From contig NZ_JABWRF020000003.1 in assembly GCF_014268805.2 (NCBI RefSeq), positions 338,001 to 402,000 on the forward strand: a stretch of 64,000 nt of DNA, given 5' to 3'. Below the pieces are notes generated by a model, which was not told the origin of the DNA, did no database searches, and was given only the letters and a program-made list of their open reading frames with translations. Position numbers and translations under genes: made by a program. This DNA comes from Pseudomonas farsensis. Its GTDB lineage: Bacteria; Pseudomonadota; Gammaproteobacteria; Pseudomonadales; Pseudomonadaceae. Position 1 is the stretch's first letter, and each line of letters starts with the position of its first letter. Shown one piece after another: positions 11,968 to 20,700 of this stretch.

Positions 11968-12306
11968 GTGACGAACGAGCAACAGGCGTTGCTGGAAATG
12001 CCGCTCTGGCTGGTGATCGTCCTGGCATTGCTGGGCGGTCTGTCTGGCGAAATGTGGCGCGCCGACAAGGCTGGCGCCCGCGGCTGGGGTTTGATCCGGC
12101 GGCTGGCGCTGCGCTCGGGGGCCTGCATGGTCTGCGGCGTATCGACGGTCATGCTGCTGTATGCCACCGGCATGTCGATCTGGAGCGCCAGCGCCTTCGG
12201 CTGCCTGACCGCCATGGCCGGCGCAGACGTCGCCATCAACCTTTATGAGCGCTGGGCTGCACGGCGCCTGGGCCTGCAACTGCCGGCAGACGGTAATGAA
12301 CGATAA
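11968..12306 (+). CDS. tailocin holin
   Basis: A 112-residue membrane protein with three predicted transmembrane segments (about 12-30, 48-68 and 72-92), charged ends and a short basic/acidic tail, as in pyocin R2-type holins. It would form inner-membrane holes to release the GH19 lysozyme made at the far end of the cluster. The start is GTG 11968 with AGGAG 8 bp before it. Being first in the operon is unusual for phage but common in Pseudomonas tailocins. Confidence 0.85.
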   Translation: MTNEQQALLEMPLWLVIVLALLGGLSGEMWRADKAGARGWGLIRRLALRSGACMVCGVSTVMLLYATGMSIWSASAFGCLTAMAGADVAINLYERWAARRLGLQLPADGNER

Positions 12307-12317
12307 CAGGAGGACGC

Positions 12318-12815
12318 ATGAGCGAGCTTTCGACGCTACAAGCGACGTTGACCGCCACCATTCGTGAGGCAATGCCGGGCCTTGCGTCCGTCATGGCCGA
12401 TTCGAGCGCCGCTGGCAGCCCGGCACTGCCGGCGCTGCGCCACGGCATTGTCAGCATGGTCGCCGACACTGCACCGCGCGATGGCCGCTCGGTGCTGGCC
12501 GTGACCTTCGAGGCCGATATCACCACCGATGCGGCCAGCGGCGATGCGCGCTTGCAGGGCAGCGAGCTGGCCGCGCAACTGCTCGACCTGCTGCGACAGC
12601 AACTGTGGGGCCTGGAGTTCGTCGAGGCGACGCGCAATGTGCAGGCGCAGTACCAAGGCCTGCAATGGAAGGTGCGCTGGGAGCAGCCGGTGCTGCTCGG
12701 CGAGCCGCGCTGGGAGTGGCCGGACCAACCACCGGGCAGCCTGATGCTGGGCTTCGCCCCGGATACCGGGCTGGGCAACGAGGACAAATACGTCAAACCG
12801 GAGGACCTGGCATGA
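12318..12815 (+). CDS. tailocin structural protein, function unknown
   Basis: A 165-residue protein between holin and spike. It starts MSELSTLQATL with GGAGG 5' of the start and its last codon overlaps the gpV start (ATGA). I see no known domain; the middle has beta-strand-like stretches (VLAVTFEADITT, LQWKVRWEQPVLL). Position and coupling suggest a baseplate or tail-completion part. It is a good candidate for structural work. Confidence 0.7.
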   Translation: MSELSTLQATLTATIREAMPGLASVMADSSAAGSPALPALRHGIVSMVADTAPRDGRSVLAVTFEADITTDAASGDARLQGSELAAQLLDLLRQQLWGLEFVEATRNVQAQYQGLQWKVRWEQPVLLGEPRWEWPDQPPGSLMLGFAPDTGLGNEDKYVKPEDLA

Positions 12816-13393
12816 GCTACGCCAGCGCCATGCACGACCGCATGCTGGCCAGCCTGGTGATCCCGTGCAGGGTCGTTGCCGTCGACCTGGCCGCCGCCCG
12901 GGTGCGGGTATCGGACGGGGGCGGTTGGACCAGCGCCTGGGTGCGCTGGCATTCACTTGCCGCCGGCAAGGCCCGGCACTGGCGGGCGCCCAGCCTGGAC
13001 GAGCAGGGCGTATTGGTCAGCCCCAGTGGTGAGCCGGCCCAAGGCACATTCGTTGCCGGCCTTTATGGCAACGCGGGTGCCGCGCCTGACAACCGCGCCC
13101 ATGTCGAGGCCTGGCACTTCGACGACGGCGGCTCGCTGAGCTACGACTGGCAGGCCGGTAGCTACGACATCCAATTGCCCGCGGGCAACGCCACCATCAC
13201 CGTGGGCGGCAGCGTTCTACAGGTCAACGATGGCGCCATCACCTTGAAGGCGAGCGCCATCAGCCTGGACGCCGCCAACATCACCCTGACCGGCCAGGTT
13301 GCGGTCAACGGCACGCTTGCCGTCAGCGGCGACATCAATGGCGCCGGGCGGATCATCGATACCGCCGGCAACACGGCCAACCACAAGCACTAG
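12812..13393 (+). CDS. baseplate assembly protein V (central spike)
   Basis: A 193-residue gpV/gp45-like spike. The N-terminal half is OB-fold-like (VVAVDLAAARVRVS, ASLDEQGVLVSPSGE). The C-terminal half is a repeating beta-helix (SYDIQLPAGNATITVGGSVLQV, ITLKASAISLDAANITLTG). It ends in NHKH, an HxH like that binding iron at the tip of the P2 spike. It pierces the target outer membrane when the sheath contracts. Start overlaps the preceding stop. Confidence 0.9.
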   Translation: MSYASAMHDRMLASLVIPCRVVAVDLAAARVRVSDGGGWTSAWVRWHSLAAGKARHWRAPSLDEQGVLVSPSGEPAQGTFVAGLYGNAGAAPDNRAHVEAWHFDDGGSLSYDWQAGSYDIQLPAGNATITVGGSVLQVNDGAITLKASAISLDAANITLTGQVAVNGTLAVSGDINGAGRIIDTAGNTANHKH

Positions 13394-13406
13394 ACAGGTT
13401 GCGCAC

Positions 13407-13592
13407 ATGCTCAAGGATTTTCGTTGCGGCACATGCACGCGACTGCTCGCCCGTGTGGGCGGGTTTACCGAACTGCAGATCAAGTGCCCGCGTTGCGGCA
13501 CCTTGAACCATGCCAGGGCCACGAGCCCAGAGCGATCGCCTGAGAGCGACATGACCGCGGCCCGCGCCGCGCCCCATTCCTCGCTGCAATAA
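13407..13592 (+). CDS. Com-like zinc-finger protein
   Basis: A 61-residue protein with a CxxC...CxxC zinc ribbon (Cys7, Cys10, Cys27, Cys30; FRCGTC and IKCPRC) in the first 35 residues and a disordered, Ser/Pro-rich tail. It matches Com of phage Mu, an RNA-binding activator of mom translation. No mom-type DNA-modifying gene follows here, so it may regulate another message of the cluster or be a leftover. Confidence 0.82.
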   Translation: MLKDFRCGTCTRLLARVGGFTELQIKCPRCGTLNHARATSPERSPESDMTAARAAPHSSLQ

Positions 13593-13632
13593 ACAGCACA
13601 AGCCTGCGCGCTTTGCTGTCAGGAGAACGCTA

Positions 13633-13677
13633 ATGCCTGTCCACACGGATACGCCTGCGTCGGGAGGTGCCCCTTGA
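13633..13677 (+). CDS. 14-codon leader ORF before gp25 (possible)
   Basis: A short ORF (MPVHTDTPASGGAP) has an AGGAG 7 bp before its ATG. Its TGA overlaps the TTG start of the next gene, giving a TTGA junction. This arrangement can couple translation of the baseplate gp25 gene to the leader. Whether the peptide itself matters is unknown. Confidence 0.45.
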   Translation: MPVHTDTPASGGAP

Positions 13678-14000
13678 TCGGCATGGACCGCCGTACCGGG
13701 CAACCCTTGAACGGCGTTGCCCATTTGCGCCAATCCATCGAAGACATCCTCACCACCCCATTAGGCAGCCGGCGCATGCGCCCCGACTACGGCAGCCAGT
13801 TGCGCCGTTACATCGACCTGCCGGTCAATGCTGGCTGGAAAAGCGCCGTGCAGGCCGAAGTGGCCCGTGCCCTGGGCCGCTGGGAACCGCGCCTGGCGCT
13901 GGAGCGGGTGAGGGTAGTGGCGGTACTTGATGGCCAGGTCAGCCTGGCCCTGAGCGGCCGCTACCTTGGCGACGACATGCTGGTGGAGGTGAGCGTATGA
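13674..14000 (+). CDS. baseplate wedge protein gp25/gpW-like
   Basis: A 108-residue protein of the GPW/gp25 family, with the signature TPLGSRRMRPDYGS near residue 28 and the usual alpha/beta lysozyme-like core. In P2 and T4 the homologue links baseplate to sheath and starts sheath assembly. The start is TTG 13674 with GGGAGG 7 bp away; ATG 13683 would be too far from it. The stop overlaps the next start (ATGA). Confidence 0.9.
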   Translation: MIGMDRRTGQPLNGVAHLRQSIEDILTTPLGSRRMRPDYGSQLRRYIDLPVNAGWKSAVQAEVARALGRWEPRLALERVRVVAVLDGQVSLALSGRYLGDDMLVEVSV

Positions 14001-14878
14001 GCCAGGTCGACCTGTCGAAACTGCCGGCCCCGCAACTGCTCGAAGACCTCGATTTCGAGGAGCTTTACCAGCAGGACCTGGACACCTTCCGCATGCAACT
14101 GGGCGACAGCTGGAACGCCAGCCTTGAGAGCGACCCGGTGACCAAGCTGCTGGAGGTCGGTGCCTACCGCAAGCTGCTTAACCGGGCGCGCATCAACGAT
14201 GCCGCCAAGGCCCTGCTGCTGGCCTATGCCGAGGGCCGCGACCTTGCGCAACTGGCGGCCAACGTGGGGTTGCAACGCCTGGAAATCCAGGCCGAAGACC
14301 TCACTGCCACGCCGCCGGTAATGCAACTGCTGGAAACCGACGATGCCCTGCGCGAGCGGGTGCAACTGGTCTACGAAGGCCTGACCACTGCCGGCCCGCG
14401 CAACAGCTACATCCTGCATGCCCGCAACGCCTCCGGCCAAGTCGCCGATGCCACGGCAGAAAGCCCGTCGCCTGCAGTGGTAGACATCACCGTGCTGAGC
14501 CTTGAAGGCGATGGCAGCGCCAGCGCCGAACTGGTGGCGCACGTTGCGGCTTACCTCAACGACGACGATATACGCCCGGTGGCTGATCGGGTCGCGGTGC
14601 GCAGCGCCGAGATTCTGCCGTATCGCATCCAGGCGGTGCTGCACATGGCCGGCAGCGGCCCGGAGTACGAGGCGATTCTGGCCGAGTGCCGGCGCCGCCT
14701 GGCGGCTTCGGTCAACCCCCGTCGGCGCTTGGGCGTCGAGGTGGCGCGCTCTGGCATCGATGCCTTGCTGCATATCGACGGCGTCAGCCGGGTCGAGCTG
14801 ATCGACTGGGTCGACCTGCAGCCGACCAAGGCCCAGGCCGCCTGGTGCACAGGCTTCGACCTGACCCGGGGAGGCTGA
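13997..14878 (+). CDS. baseplate assembly protein J
   Basis: A 293-residue baseplate wedge protein of the gpJ (Baseplate_J) family. FEELYQQDLDTFR at the N terminus and VTKLLEVGAYRKLLNRARIND at about 45-70 are typical. It works with gp25 and gpI to form the wedge ring that triggers contraction. It is translationally coupled to gp25, and gpI begins 2 bp after its stop. Confidence 0.92.
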   Translation: MSQVDLSKLPAPQLLEDLDFEELYQQDLDTFRMQLGDSWNASLESDPVTKLLEVGAYRKLLNRARINDAAKALLLAYAEGRDLAQLAANVGLQRLEIQAEDLTATPPVMQLLETDDALRERVQLVYEGLTTAGPRNSYILHARNASGQVADATAESPSPAVVDITVLSLEGDGSASAELVAHVAAYLNDDDIRPVADRVAVRSAEILPYRIQAVLHMAGSGPEYEAILAECRRRLAASVNPRRRLGVEVARSGIDALLHIDGVSRVELIDWVDLQPTKAQAAWCTGFDLTRGG

Positions 14879-14879
14879 G

Positions 14880-15491
14880 ATGCAAAGCCTTCTGCCGCTC
14901 AACCACACGCCCCTGGAGCGCGCCCTGGAAGTGGCCGCCGCCGACGACCTCAAGGCCGGCCTGCGCGCGCTCTACAACCCCGACACCTGCCCCGCGCATT
15001 TGCTTTATCAGCTGGCCTGGGCCTGGTCGGTGGACCGCTGGGACGACAACTGGAGCGAGCTGATCAAGCGTTCGGTGATCCGCTCGGCCTTCTTCGTTCA
15101 TGCCCATAAAGGCACCCTCGGCGCCTTGCGCCGGGTGGTCGAGCCGTTCGGCTACCTGATCGAGGTGCGCGAATGGTGGCAGCTCAACCCACCGGGCCCG
15201 CCCGGCACCTTCAGCCTCAAGGTCGGCGTGGAAAAGGCCGGCATCGACCAGGACACCTTCCTGGAGCTCAGCCGCCTGTTCGAGGACGCCAAGCCCGTCA
15301 GCCGTCACCTGATCGGCCTGGATATCAGCCTGGAAAGCCTGATCCCGGCCTACCAGGCGCTGGCCGTCAGCGATGGCGAACTGCTCGAGGTGTACCCCTG
15401 GGAAGCGGCGGACATCGACGTGCACCTGGCCGCTCCCCACCGGGTGAACGATCACACTCTGGACATACTGGACATCTACCTCAATGGCTAA
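14880..15491 (+). CDS. tail protein I (baseplate wedge)
   Basis: A 203-residue P2 gpI family protein. Landmarks are LLYQLAWAWSVDRWDDNW and IKRSVIRSAFFVHAHKGTLGALRRVVEPFGY, the family core. Its last codons overlap the tail-fibre start by 8 bp. It connects the wedge to the fibre. Confidence 0.92.
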   Translation: MQSLLPLNHTPLERALEVAAADDLKAGLRALYNPDTCPAHLLYQLAWAWSVDRWDDNWSELIKRSVIRSAFFVHAHKGTLGALRRVVEPFGYLIEVREWWQLNPPGPPGTFSLKVGVEKAGIDQDTFLELSRLFEDAKPVSRHLIGLDISLESLIPAYQALAVSDGELLEVYPWEAADIDVHLAAPHRVNDHTLDILDIYLNG

Positions 15492-17589
15492 CACAACCAC
15501 TCAATTCGGTGGGTTCCTGACCAACGTTGGCATCGCGCAGCAGGCCAATACTGCCGCGCTCGGCCAGCCCTGGAACATCACCCACATGCTGATCGGCGAT
15601 GCCGGCGGCGAACCTTCGCAAACCCCGGACCCTACGCCGAAACCTACCCAGGCGGCACTGGTACGCCAGGTTTACCGGGCGCAACTCAACGCGCTGTACA
15701 CCTCCCCAGCCGACCCCAATGTGCTGGTGGCCGAACTGGTGCTGCCACCGGAAACCGGCGGCTGGTGGATCCGCGAGCTGGCGCTGGAAGACGCCAACGG
15801 CAACTTCATCGCCGTGGCCAAGCCTGCACCGAGCTACAAGCCCCTGCTGGCGCAAGGTTCGGGGCGTACCCAGACCATCCGCATGCACGTGGTGTTCGGC
15901 AACCTGGCCAACGTCACCCTGAAGATCGACCCCAGCATCGTGCTGGCCACCCGCGATTACGCCGACAAGGCGCGCGAAGCGGCCGAGCTGTATGCCCGCA
16001 ACCAGATCAAGGCACACATCGAGGCTGCCGACCCGCACCCGCAATACCTGCGCCGTGCCGATGTGGCCAAGGATGCCGGGCAACTGGCCTGGCTGGGTAC
16101 CGCCACCGGCACCGCCAATGCGCTGGTGCTCAAGCTCAAGAGCGGGGAAGCGGCGCTCACGGCCTATGCCGCCGGCCAGCGCTTCCAGTTCCAGGCCAGC
16201 GCCAGCAATACCGGCGCGGTAACGGCCAAGGTCAATGGCCTCGCCGCCGTGCCGGTGAAAAAGGCCGACAGCGCAGGGCTGGTGGACCTGTTCGCCGGGG
16301 ATATTCGTGCTGGCGCGCTGTACGACCTCAATTACGACGGCACGTATTTCCAGCTGGGTGGTGGCGTTGGTGCTGGCAAGGCGTTCGAGCGTTTCTCGTT
16401 CGAGGCTTCGGTGGGGCAGACCACGTTCAACGTGCCGCACACCATCGGTAGCACCATCGTGCTGCGCAACGGCCGTGAGGTGACGGACTACCAGGCTGAT
16501 GGCGCCAAGATCATCCTGCGCACCCCGTGTGCCTTGGGGGATGCGGTGGAAATCCTCGCGTTCAGCGGGTTCCAGACGGCCAATACCTACACCAAGGCGG
16601 AAACCCAGGAGTTGCTCAAGACAGCGTTGGCGCTGCCGGTCGGGACCATGCTGCCGTTTCCGCGCGGCACGGTGCCTGCGGGATTTCTGGAGGTGGATGG
16701 TAGTGCGCACAGTGCGGCGGTTTATCCGGACTTGGCGGCTTATCTGGGCGGGGCGTTTGACAAGGGCGATGAAGGGGCTGGGTTCTTCCGGCTGCCGGAT
16801 ACTCGCGGGGAGTTTTTGCGTGGGTGGGATCATGGGCGGGGGGTGGACCCTGAACGCGTTTTGGGCTCTTGGCAGGACAGCGAGAACAAAGCGCACAACC
16901 ACGAGTCGTCGCTCGGAGAGGGCTGGAAATTCCTGAGCTCTGACGGGAAGTCAGGGTCTGGTCTGACCGGCGCAAGTGCAACCAAGGTTTCCTACACCAA
17001 CACGATTTTGAGCTCGGGCGGCGCAGAGGCGCGCCCACGTAACCTGAGCGTTATCTGGTGCATCAAGGCCTGGAATGCTCCTGTAAATCAGGGCGTAATT
17101 GACGTCGCGGCTTTGCAGGCGCTCGCTCACCGGGCCACTGAAACCACGTCTGGTGTAGTGCAGATAGCCACACAAAGCCAAGTCATCCAGGGCACTGACG
17201 ACAGCCTTGTAGTTACGCCTCTGAAACTCAAGCAGTTCCGAGACAACCAGACCTACGAAGTTGAGTTCCCCATCACTCCGGGTACGGCCAATGTCATTTC
17301 ATATCCTGAAGGCCAGTCATTCACCACCTTTGATATTCGCTGGAAGTGCGTCACTGCCACCGGCTCGGCTGGTTATGCAGTCGGGGATGAAGTTGATCGA
17401 AAATTCTGGCTCTACAACTCCCTGCAAACCGTAAACAACGAAGGTCCTTATCTGCACAGCTTCGGCCCGACAGGCTGCGTACTGATGCAGGCTAATAACG
17501 GAAGTTCTTTCTTGCCGAACAAGACCACCGGGGCGGTAACTTCAATCACTCTTTCCAGTTTCAGACTCATCGTGAGGATGAAGCCATGA
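15484..17589 (+). CDS. tail fibre protein 1 (collar domain)
   Basis: A 701-residue gpH-like fibre. The N-terminal ~150 residues are the baseplate-attachment domain (FLTNVGIAQQANTAALGQ, GWWIRELALEDANGNFIAV). A phage collar domain at about 380-470 holds PVGTMLPFPRG, GFFRLPDTRGEFLRGWDHGRG. The last ~200 residues are unlike the family and would be the receptor-binding tip. From about 16,900 the DNA is less GC-rich than the rest of the cluster, a sign of tip exchange. A chaperone gene follows with overlap. Confidence 0.92.
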   Translation: MANTTTQFGGFLTNVGIAQQANTAALGQPWNITHMLIGDAGGEPSQTPDPTPKPTQAALVRQVYRAQLNALYTSPADPNVLVAELVLPPETGGWWIRELALEDANGNFIAVAKPAPSYKPLLAQGSGRTQTIRMHVVFGNLANVTLKIDPSIVLATRDYADKAREAAELYARNQIKAHIEAADPHPQYLRRADVAKDAGQLAWLGTATGTANALVLKLKSGEAALTAYAAGQRFQFQASASNTGAVTAKVNGLAAVPVKKADSAGLVDLFAGDIRAGALYDLNYDGTYFQLGGGVGAGKAFERFSFEASVGQTTFNVPHTIGSTIVLRNGREVTDYQADGAKIILRTPCALGDAVEILAFSGFQTANTYTKAETQELLKTALALPVGTMLPFPRGTVPAGFLEVDGSAHSAAVYPDLAAYLGGAFDKGDEGAGFFRLPDTRGEFLRGWDHGRGVDPERVLGSWQDSENKAHNHESSLGEGWKFLSSDGKSGSGLTGASATKVSYTNTILSSGGAEARPRNLSVIWCIKAWNAPVNQGVIDVAALQALAHRATETTSGVVQIATQSQVIQGTDDSLVVTPLKLKQFRDNQTYEVEFPITPGTANVISYPEGQSFTTFDIRWKCVTATGSAGYAVGDEVDRKFWLYNSLQTVNNEGPYLHSFGPTGCVLMQANNGSSFLPNKTTGAVTSITLSSFRLIVRMKP

Positions 17590-18020
17590 TGCTTCGCTAT
17601 TACGTAAAAACTACTGGCCAGTATGCCGGGGCAGCGAGTGTTGCCGAGGGCCAAGATCCAGCGGCTGCGTTCAACCCACTCCGTGACGCGGGCTATATCG
17701 AGGTGCCAGAAGCCGCGCCAAGTGGTGAGTGGTTCTGGGATTTTGCGAATCTTAGTTGGCACTTGCCGGCTTCGGCCAGTGCGGAACGTAGCTGGCGCGA
17801 CAGCGAGCTAGCCGAGTGGATTTGGCTGCGCGATCGTCATCGTGATCAGCTCGACCTTGAGGTTGCTCCATCCCTTGAGCCGCATCAATTCACCGAACTG
17901 CTCATCTATCTGCAGCAACTGCGTGATTGGCCCCAAGCCGGCGAGTTTCCTGAAATGTCGGAACGCCCAACGGCCCCTGATTTTCTTGAGCAACTAAGGA
18001 GTGGTTATGAGCCGCAGTGA
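17586..18020 (+). CDS. tail fibre assembly chaperone
   Basis: A 144-residue protein in the place of tail-fibre chaperones. It begins MMLRYYVKTTGQYAG and has the motif SWRDSELAEWIWLRDRHRDQLDL in the middle, which resembles the C-terminal part of tail assembly chaperones. It overlaps the fibre gene upstream by 4 bp and the second fibre gene downstream by 14 bp. It should help one or both fibres fold. Confidence 0.8.
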   Translation: MMLRYYVKTTGQYAGAASVAEGQDPAAAFNPLRDAGYIEVPEAAPSGEWFWDFANLSWHLPASASAERSWRDSELAEWIWLRDRHRDQLDLEVAPSLEPHQFTELLIYLQQLRDWPQAGEFPEMSERPTAPDFLEQLRSGYEPQ

Positions 18021-18921
18021 CGATCTTGCTCTGATCGAAAGCGGGATGCTCTCGGCCAGAGGTGTCAATAATGCTGTTATTCGAGGCAGCAAGGTACTGA
18101 CCGCTCAGGACACCGGCTTTGTTCTGGCGGACGCCTCGGCAGGGCAACTAAAGATCACATTACCGATTGCGAACCGTCCCATGGATATACGTGTTCAGCG
18201 TTTGGACAATACCGCAAACCGGCTGCTTGCCTACGCAGCGGATGGCGAACGTATCAAGTTTCACACTCACTTGCGGTCCGAGGGATATCCATTCTGCATG
18301 GTGCTGGGCGGCGGAGATTTCTGGCACCTGCGCAGCGACGGCGCGGGTAGCTGGGTGCTTATCGACAGACTCGACAAAACTGCAGTGGGGCGCGTTGCCT
18401 ACGACGCGTCGACCGCATTGAACCCCGGAGGTTGGGGTACTCCTGATGCCGCTTTATTGAACCGCGCTGACTGGCCCTGGTTGTGGGACTACGCCCAGCA
18501 ATCGGGGATGCTTGTCACTGAAGCCGGACGCACGGGAATGGAGGGCTGCTGGACCTCTGGGGACGAAAGCACGCTGTTCCGCCTGCCCGACTTGCGCGGT
18601 GAGTTCATCAGGGGTTTCGACGAGACTCGAGGCCTTGATGTAGGGCGCCAACCGGGTGCCCGGCAGTTGGGTAGCGTGCAGGTTCTGGACTCCACCGTCC
18701 AGACAGGGACCGTGACAGGCCTCTATAACCCCACTACACCTGAGAACGAGGCGGCTGCCAGGGCAGGTCTCGACCCTATGAATGTTGATGAGTACGGCGC
18801 GGGTGCGACGTTTATAGGTATAGGTGGGGGCTCAGCTGGTAAGGCTGTGAACGCACCAAACAATTTCGGCATTACACGCCCTCGAAACATCGCTCAGCCC
18901 GTGCGTATCAAACTTATCTGA
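18007..18921 (+). CDS. tail fibre protein 2 (short, collar domain)
   Basis: A 304-residue protein with a second collar-type module in the C-terminal half (ESTLFRLPDLRGEFIRGFDETRG at about 195-217) and an unrelated N terminus that lacks the baseplate-attachment domain of fibre 1. ATG 18007 has AAGGAG before it and overlaps the chaperone gene. The last residues (GITRPRNIAQPVRIKLI) are like fibre tips. It may be an extra receptor-binding subunit or a tip stored for recombination. Confidence 0.82.
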   Translation: MSRSDDLALIESGMLSARGVNNAVIRGSKVLTAQDTGFVLADASAGQLKITLPIANRPMDIRVQRLDNTANRLLAYAADGERIKFHTHLRSEGYPFCMVLGGGDFWHLRSDGAGSWVLIDRLDKTAVGRVAYDASTALNPGGWGTPDAALLNRADWPWLWDYAQQSGMLVTEAGRTGMEGCWTSGDESTLFRLPDLRGEFIRGFDETRGLDVGRQPGARQLGSVQVLDSTVQTGTVTGLYNPTTPENEAAARAGLDPMNVDEYGAGATFIGIGGGSAGKAVNAPNNFGITRPRNIAQPVRIKLI

Positions 18922-18946
18922 GTGTTGCAAAACACTTCTTCCCCTC

Positions 18947-18973
18947 AAGGCCCCGCACCCGCGGGGCCTTTTC
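18947..18973 (+). terminator. terminator after fibre genes
   Basis: The hairpin AAGGCCCCGC / GCGGGGCCTT with a short T run falls between the fibre and sheath genes. Partial read-through could set the ratio of fibre to sheath messages, or sheath onward may have its own promoter. Confidence 0.75.
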
Positions 18974-18999
18974 ATATCTGAATCTGGAGCAAAACCCCT

Positions 19000-20166
19000 A
19001 TGAGTGGATTCTTCCACGGCGTCACCGTGACCAACGTCGACACCGGCGCACGCAGCATCGCGCTGCCTTCGTCCTCGATCATCGGCCTGGTCGATACCTT
19101 CACCGAGGGCCCAGGCGCTACCGCCAAGGCCAACGACCTGATCCTGATCACCAGCGAGCGCGAAGCCGTCGCGGCATTCGGCCCGGATGCCGCCATTACC
19201 CGTGCCTGCCGCGCCATCTATAGCCGCGCCAAGGCGGTCATTGTTGCCTGCGGCGTGGCCAAGCTCAGCGACCGAGCCGAGCAGACCTCGGCGATCATCG
19301 GCAGCGTGCTGGCCGACGGCAAGCGCACCGGTTTGCAGGCGCTGCTGGACGGCAAGAGCCGTTTCAACGCCCAGCCACGCCTGCTGGCAGCCCCCAAACA
19401 CAGTGCCACCCAAGCGGTCGGCACCGCGCTGGTGGCCCTGGCCGACAAGCTGCGCGCCATTGCCATCATCGATGGCCCCAATACCACCGACGAGGCGGCC
19501 ATCGCATATGCCGAAAACTTCGGCGCCAAGCGCGCCTTCCTGGTCGACCCAGGCGTGCGCTACTGGGACACCGAGCAGGCCGCCACCGTGGATGCGCCGG
19601 GTTCTGCGTGGGTAGCCGGCCTGTTCGCCTGGACCGACCGCGAGTACGGCTTCTGGGCCTCGCCTTCGAACAAGGAGTTCGTCGGCATCACCGGCACCGG
19701 CCGCGCCGTTGAGTTTCTCGATGGCGACGACACCTGCCGCGCCAACCTGCTCAACAACGCCAACATCGCCACCATCATCCGCGATGACGGCTTCCGCCTG
19801 TGGGGCAACCGCACGCTGTCCAGCGACCCGAAATGGGCCTTCGTCACCCGCGTGCGGACCATGGACATCGTCATGGACGCGATCCTCTATGGCCACAAAT
19901 GGGCGGTCGATCGCTCCATCACCGCCACCTACGTCAAGGACGTCACCGAAGGCCTGCAAGCCTTCATGCGCGACCTGAAGAACCAGGGCGCGATCATCAA
20001 CTTCGAGGTCTATGCCGACCCCGAGCTGAACACTGCCAGCCAGCTGGAGCAGGGCAAGGTGTACTGGAACATCCGCTTCACCGACGTACCGCCTGCCGAA
20101 AACCCCAATTTCCGCGTTGAAGTCACCAACCAGTGGCTGACCGAAGTTCTCGATTCCGCCGCTTAA
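19000..20166 (+). CDS. contractile tail sheath protein
   Basis: A 388-residue P2 FI-like sheath protein. Features are the N-terminal HGVTVTNVDTGARSIA, internal TEDSR-like region replaced by FLVDPGVRYWDTEQAATVDAPGS, and C-terminal INFEVYADPELNTASQLEQGKVYWNIRFTDV that forms the interlocking arms. It is the main contractile part. RBS GGAGC lies just before the ATG. Confidence 0.95.
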   Translation: MSGFFHGVTVTNVDTGARSIALPSSSIIGLVDTFTEGPGATAKANDLILITSEREAVAAFGPDAAITRACRAIYSRAKAVIVACGVAKLSDRAEQTSAIIGSVLADGKRTGLQALLDGKSRFNAQPRLLAAPKHSATQAVGTALVALADKLRAIAIIDGPNTTDEAAIAYAENFGAKRAFLVDPGVRYWDTEQAATVDAPGSAWVAGLFAWTDREYGFWASPSNKEFVGITGTGRAVEFLDGDDTCRANLLNNANIATIIRDDGFRLWGNRTLSSDPKWAFVTRVRTMDIVMDAILYGHKWAVDRSITATYVKDVTEGLQAFMRDLKNQGAIINFEVYADPELNTASQLEQGKVYWNIRFTDVPPAENPNFRVEVTNQWLTEVLDSAA

Positions 20167-20179
20167 GGAGCGCATTTAC

Positions 20180-20689
20180 ATGGCAATGATTCCCGAAACA
20201 CTGGCCAACCTGAACCTGTTCGTCGATGGCGTGAGCTTTCAAGGCGACGTTCCCAGCCTGACCCTGCCCAAGCTCACCCTGAAAATGGAAGAGTTCCGCC
20301 CCGGCGGCATGGACATGGCGGTCGAAATGGACCAAGGCATGGAAAAACAGGAAGCCGCCTTTACCACCACCGGCGTGCGCCGCGAAGCACTGAAGTTCTT
20401 CGGCCTGGCCGATGGCAACGGCTTCAACGGCACCTTCCGCGGTGCCTTCAAGGGCCTCAAGGGCCAGGTCAACCCGGTGGTGGTGACCCTGCGCGGCACC
20501 CTCAAGGAAGTCGACATGGGTGACTGGAAATCCGGCGACAAGGCCGAGGTCAAGCACACCGTTGGCGTGACCTACTACAAGCTCGAAGTCGATGGCCGCC
20601 TGATCTACGAGATCGACGCCATGGGCATGAAGCGGGTGATCGACGGCGTCGACCAACTGGCCGCCCAGCGCGCCGCCCTGGGTTTGTGA
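20180..20689 (+). CDS. tail tube protein
   Basis: A 169-residue P2 FII family tube protein (MAMIPETLANLNLFVDG; LTLKMEEFRPGGMDM; EVKHTVGVTYYKLEVDG). It stacks as hexamers to form the rigid inner tube. It follows the sheath gene by 13 bp, as usual. Confidence 0.95.
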   Translation: MAMIPETLANLNLFVDGVSFQGDVPSLTLPKLTLKMEEFRPGGMDMAVEMDQGMEKQEAAFTTTGVRREALKFFGLADGNGFNGTFRGAFKGLKGQVNPVVVTLRGTLKEVDMGDWKSGDKAEVKHTVGVTYYKLEVDGRLIYEIDAMGMKRVIDGVDQLAAQRAALGL

Positions 20690-20700
20690 GGAGAGCAGAA

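Noticed and set aside
15481-16902. A 473-codon minus-strand ORF opposite fibre 1
   Set aside because: Antisense shadow; the fibre frame has collar motifs and is operon-coupled.
18832-20175. A 447-codon minus-strand ORF opposite the sheath gene
   Set aside because: Antisense shadow; gene order and motifs support the sheath.
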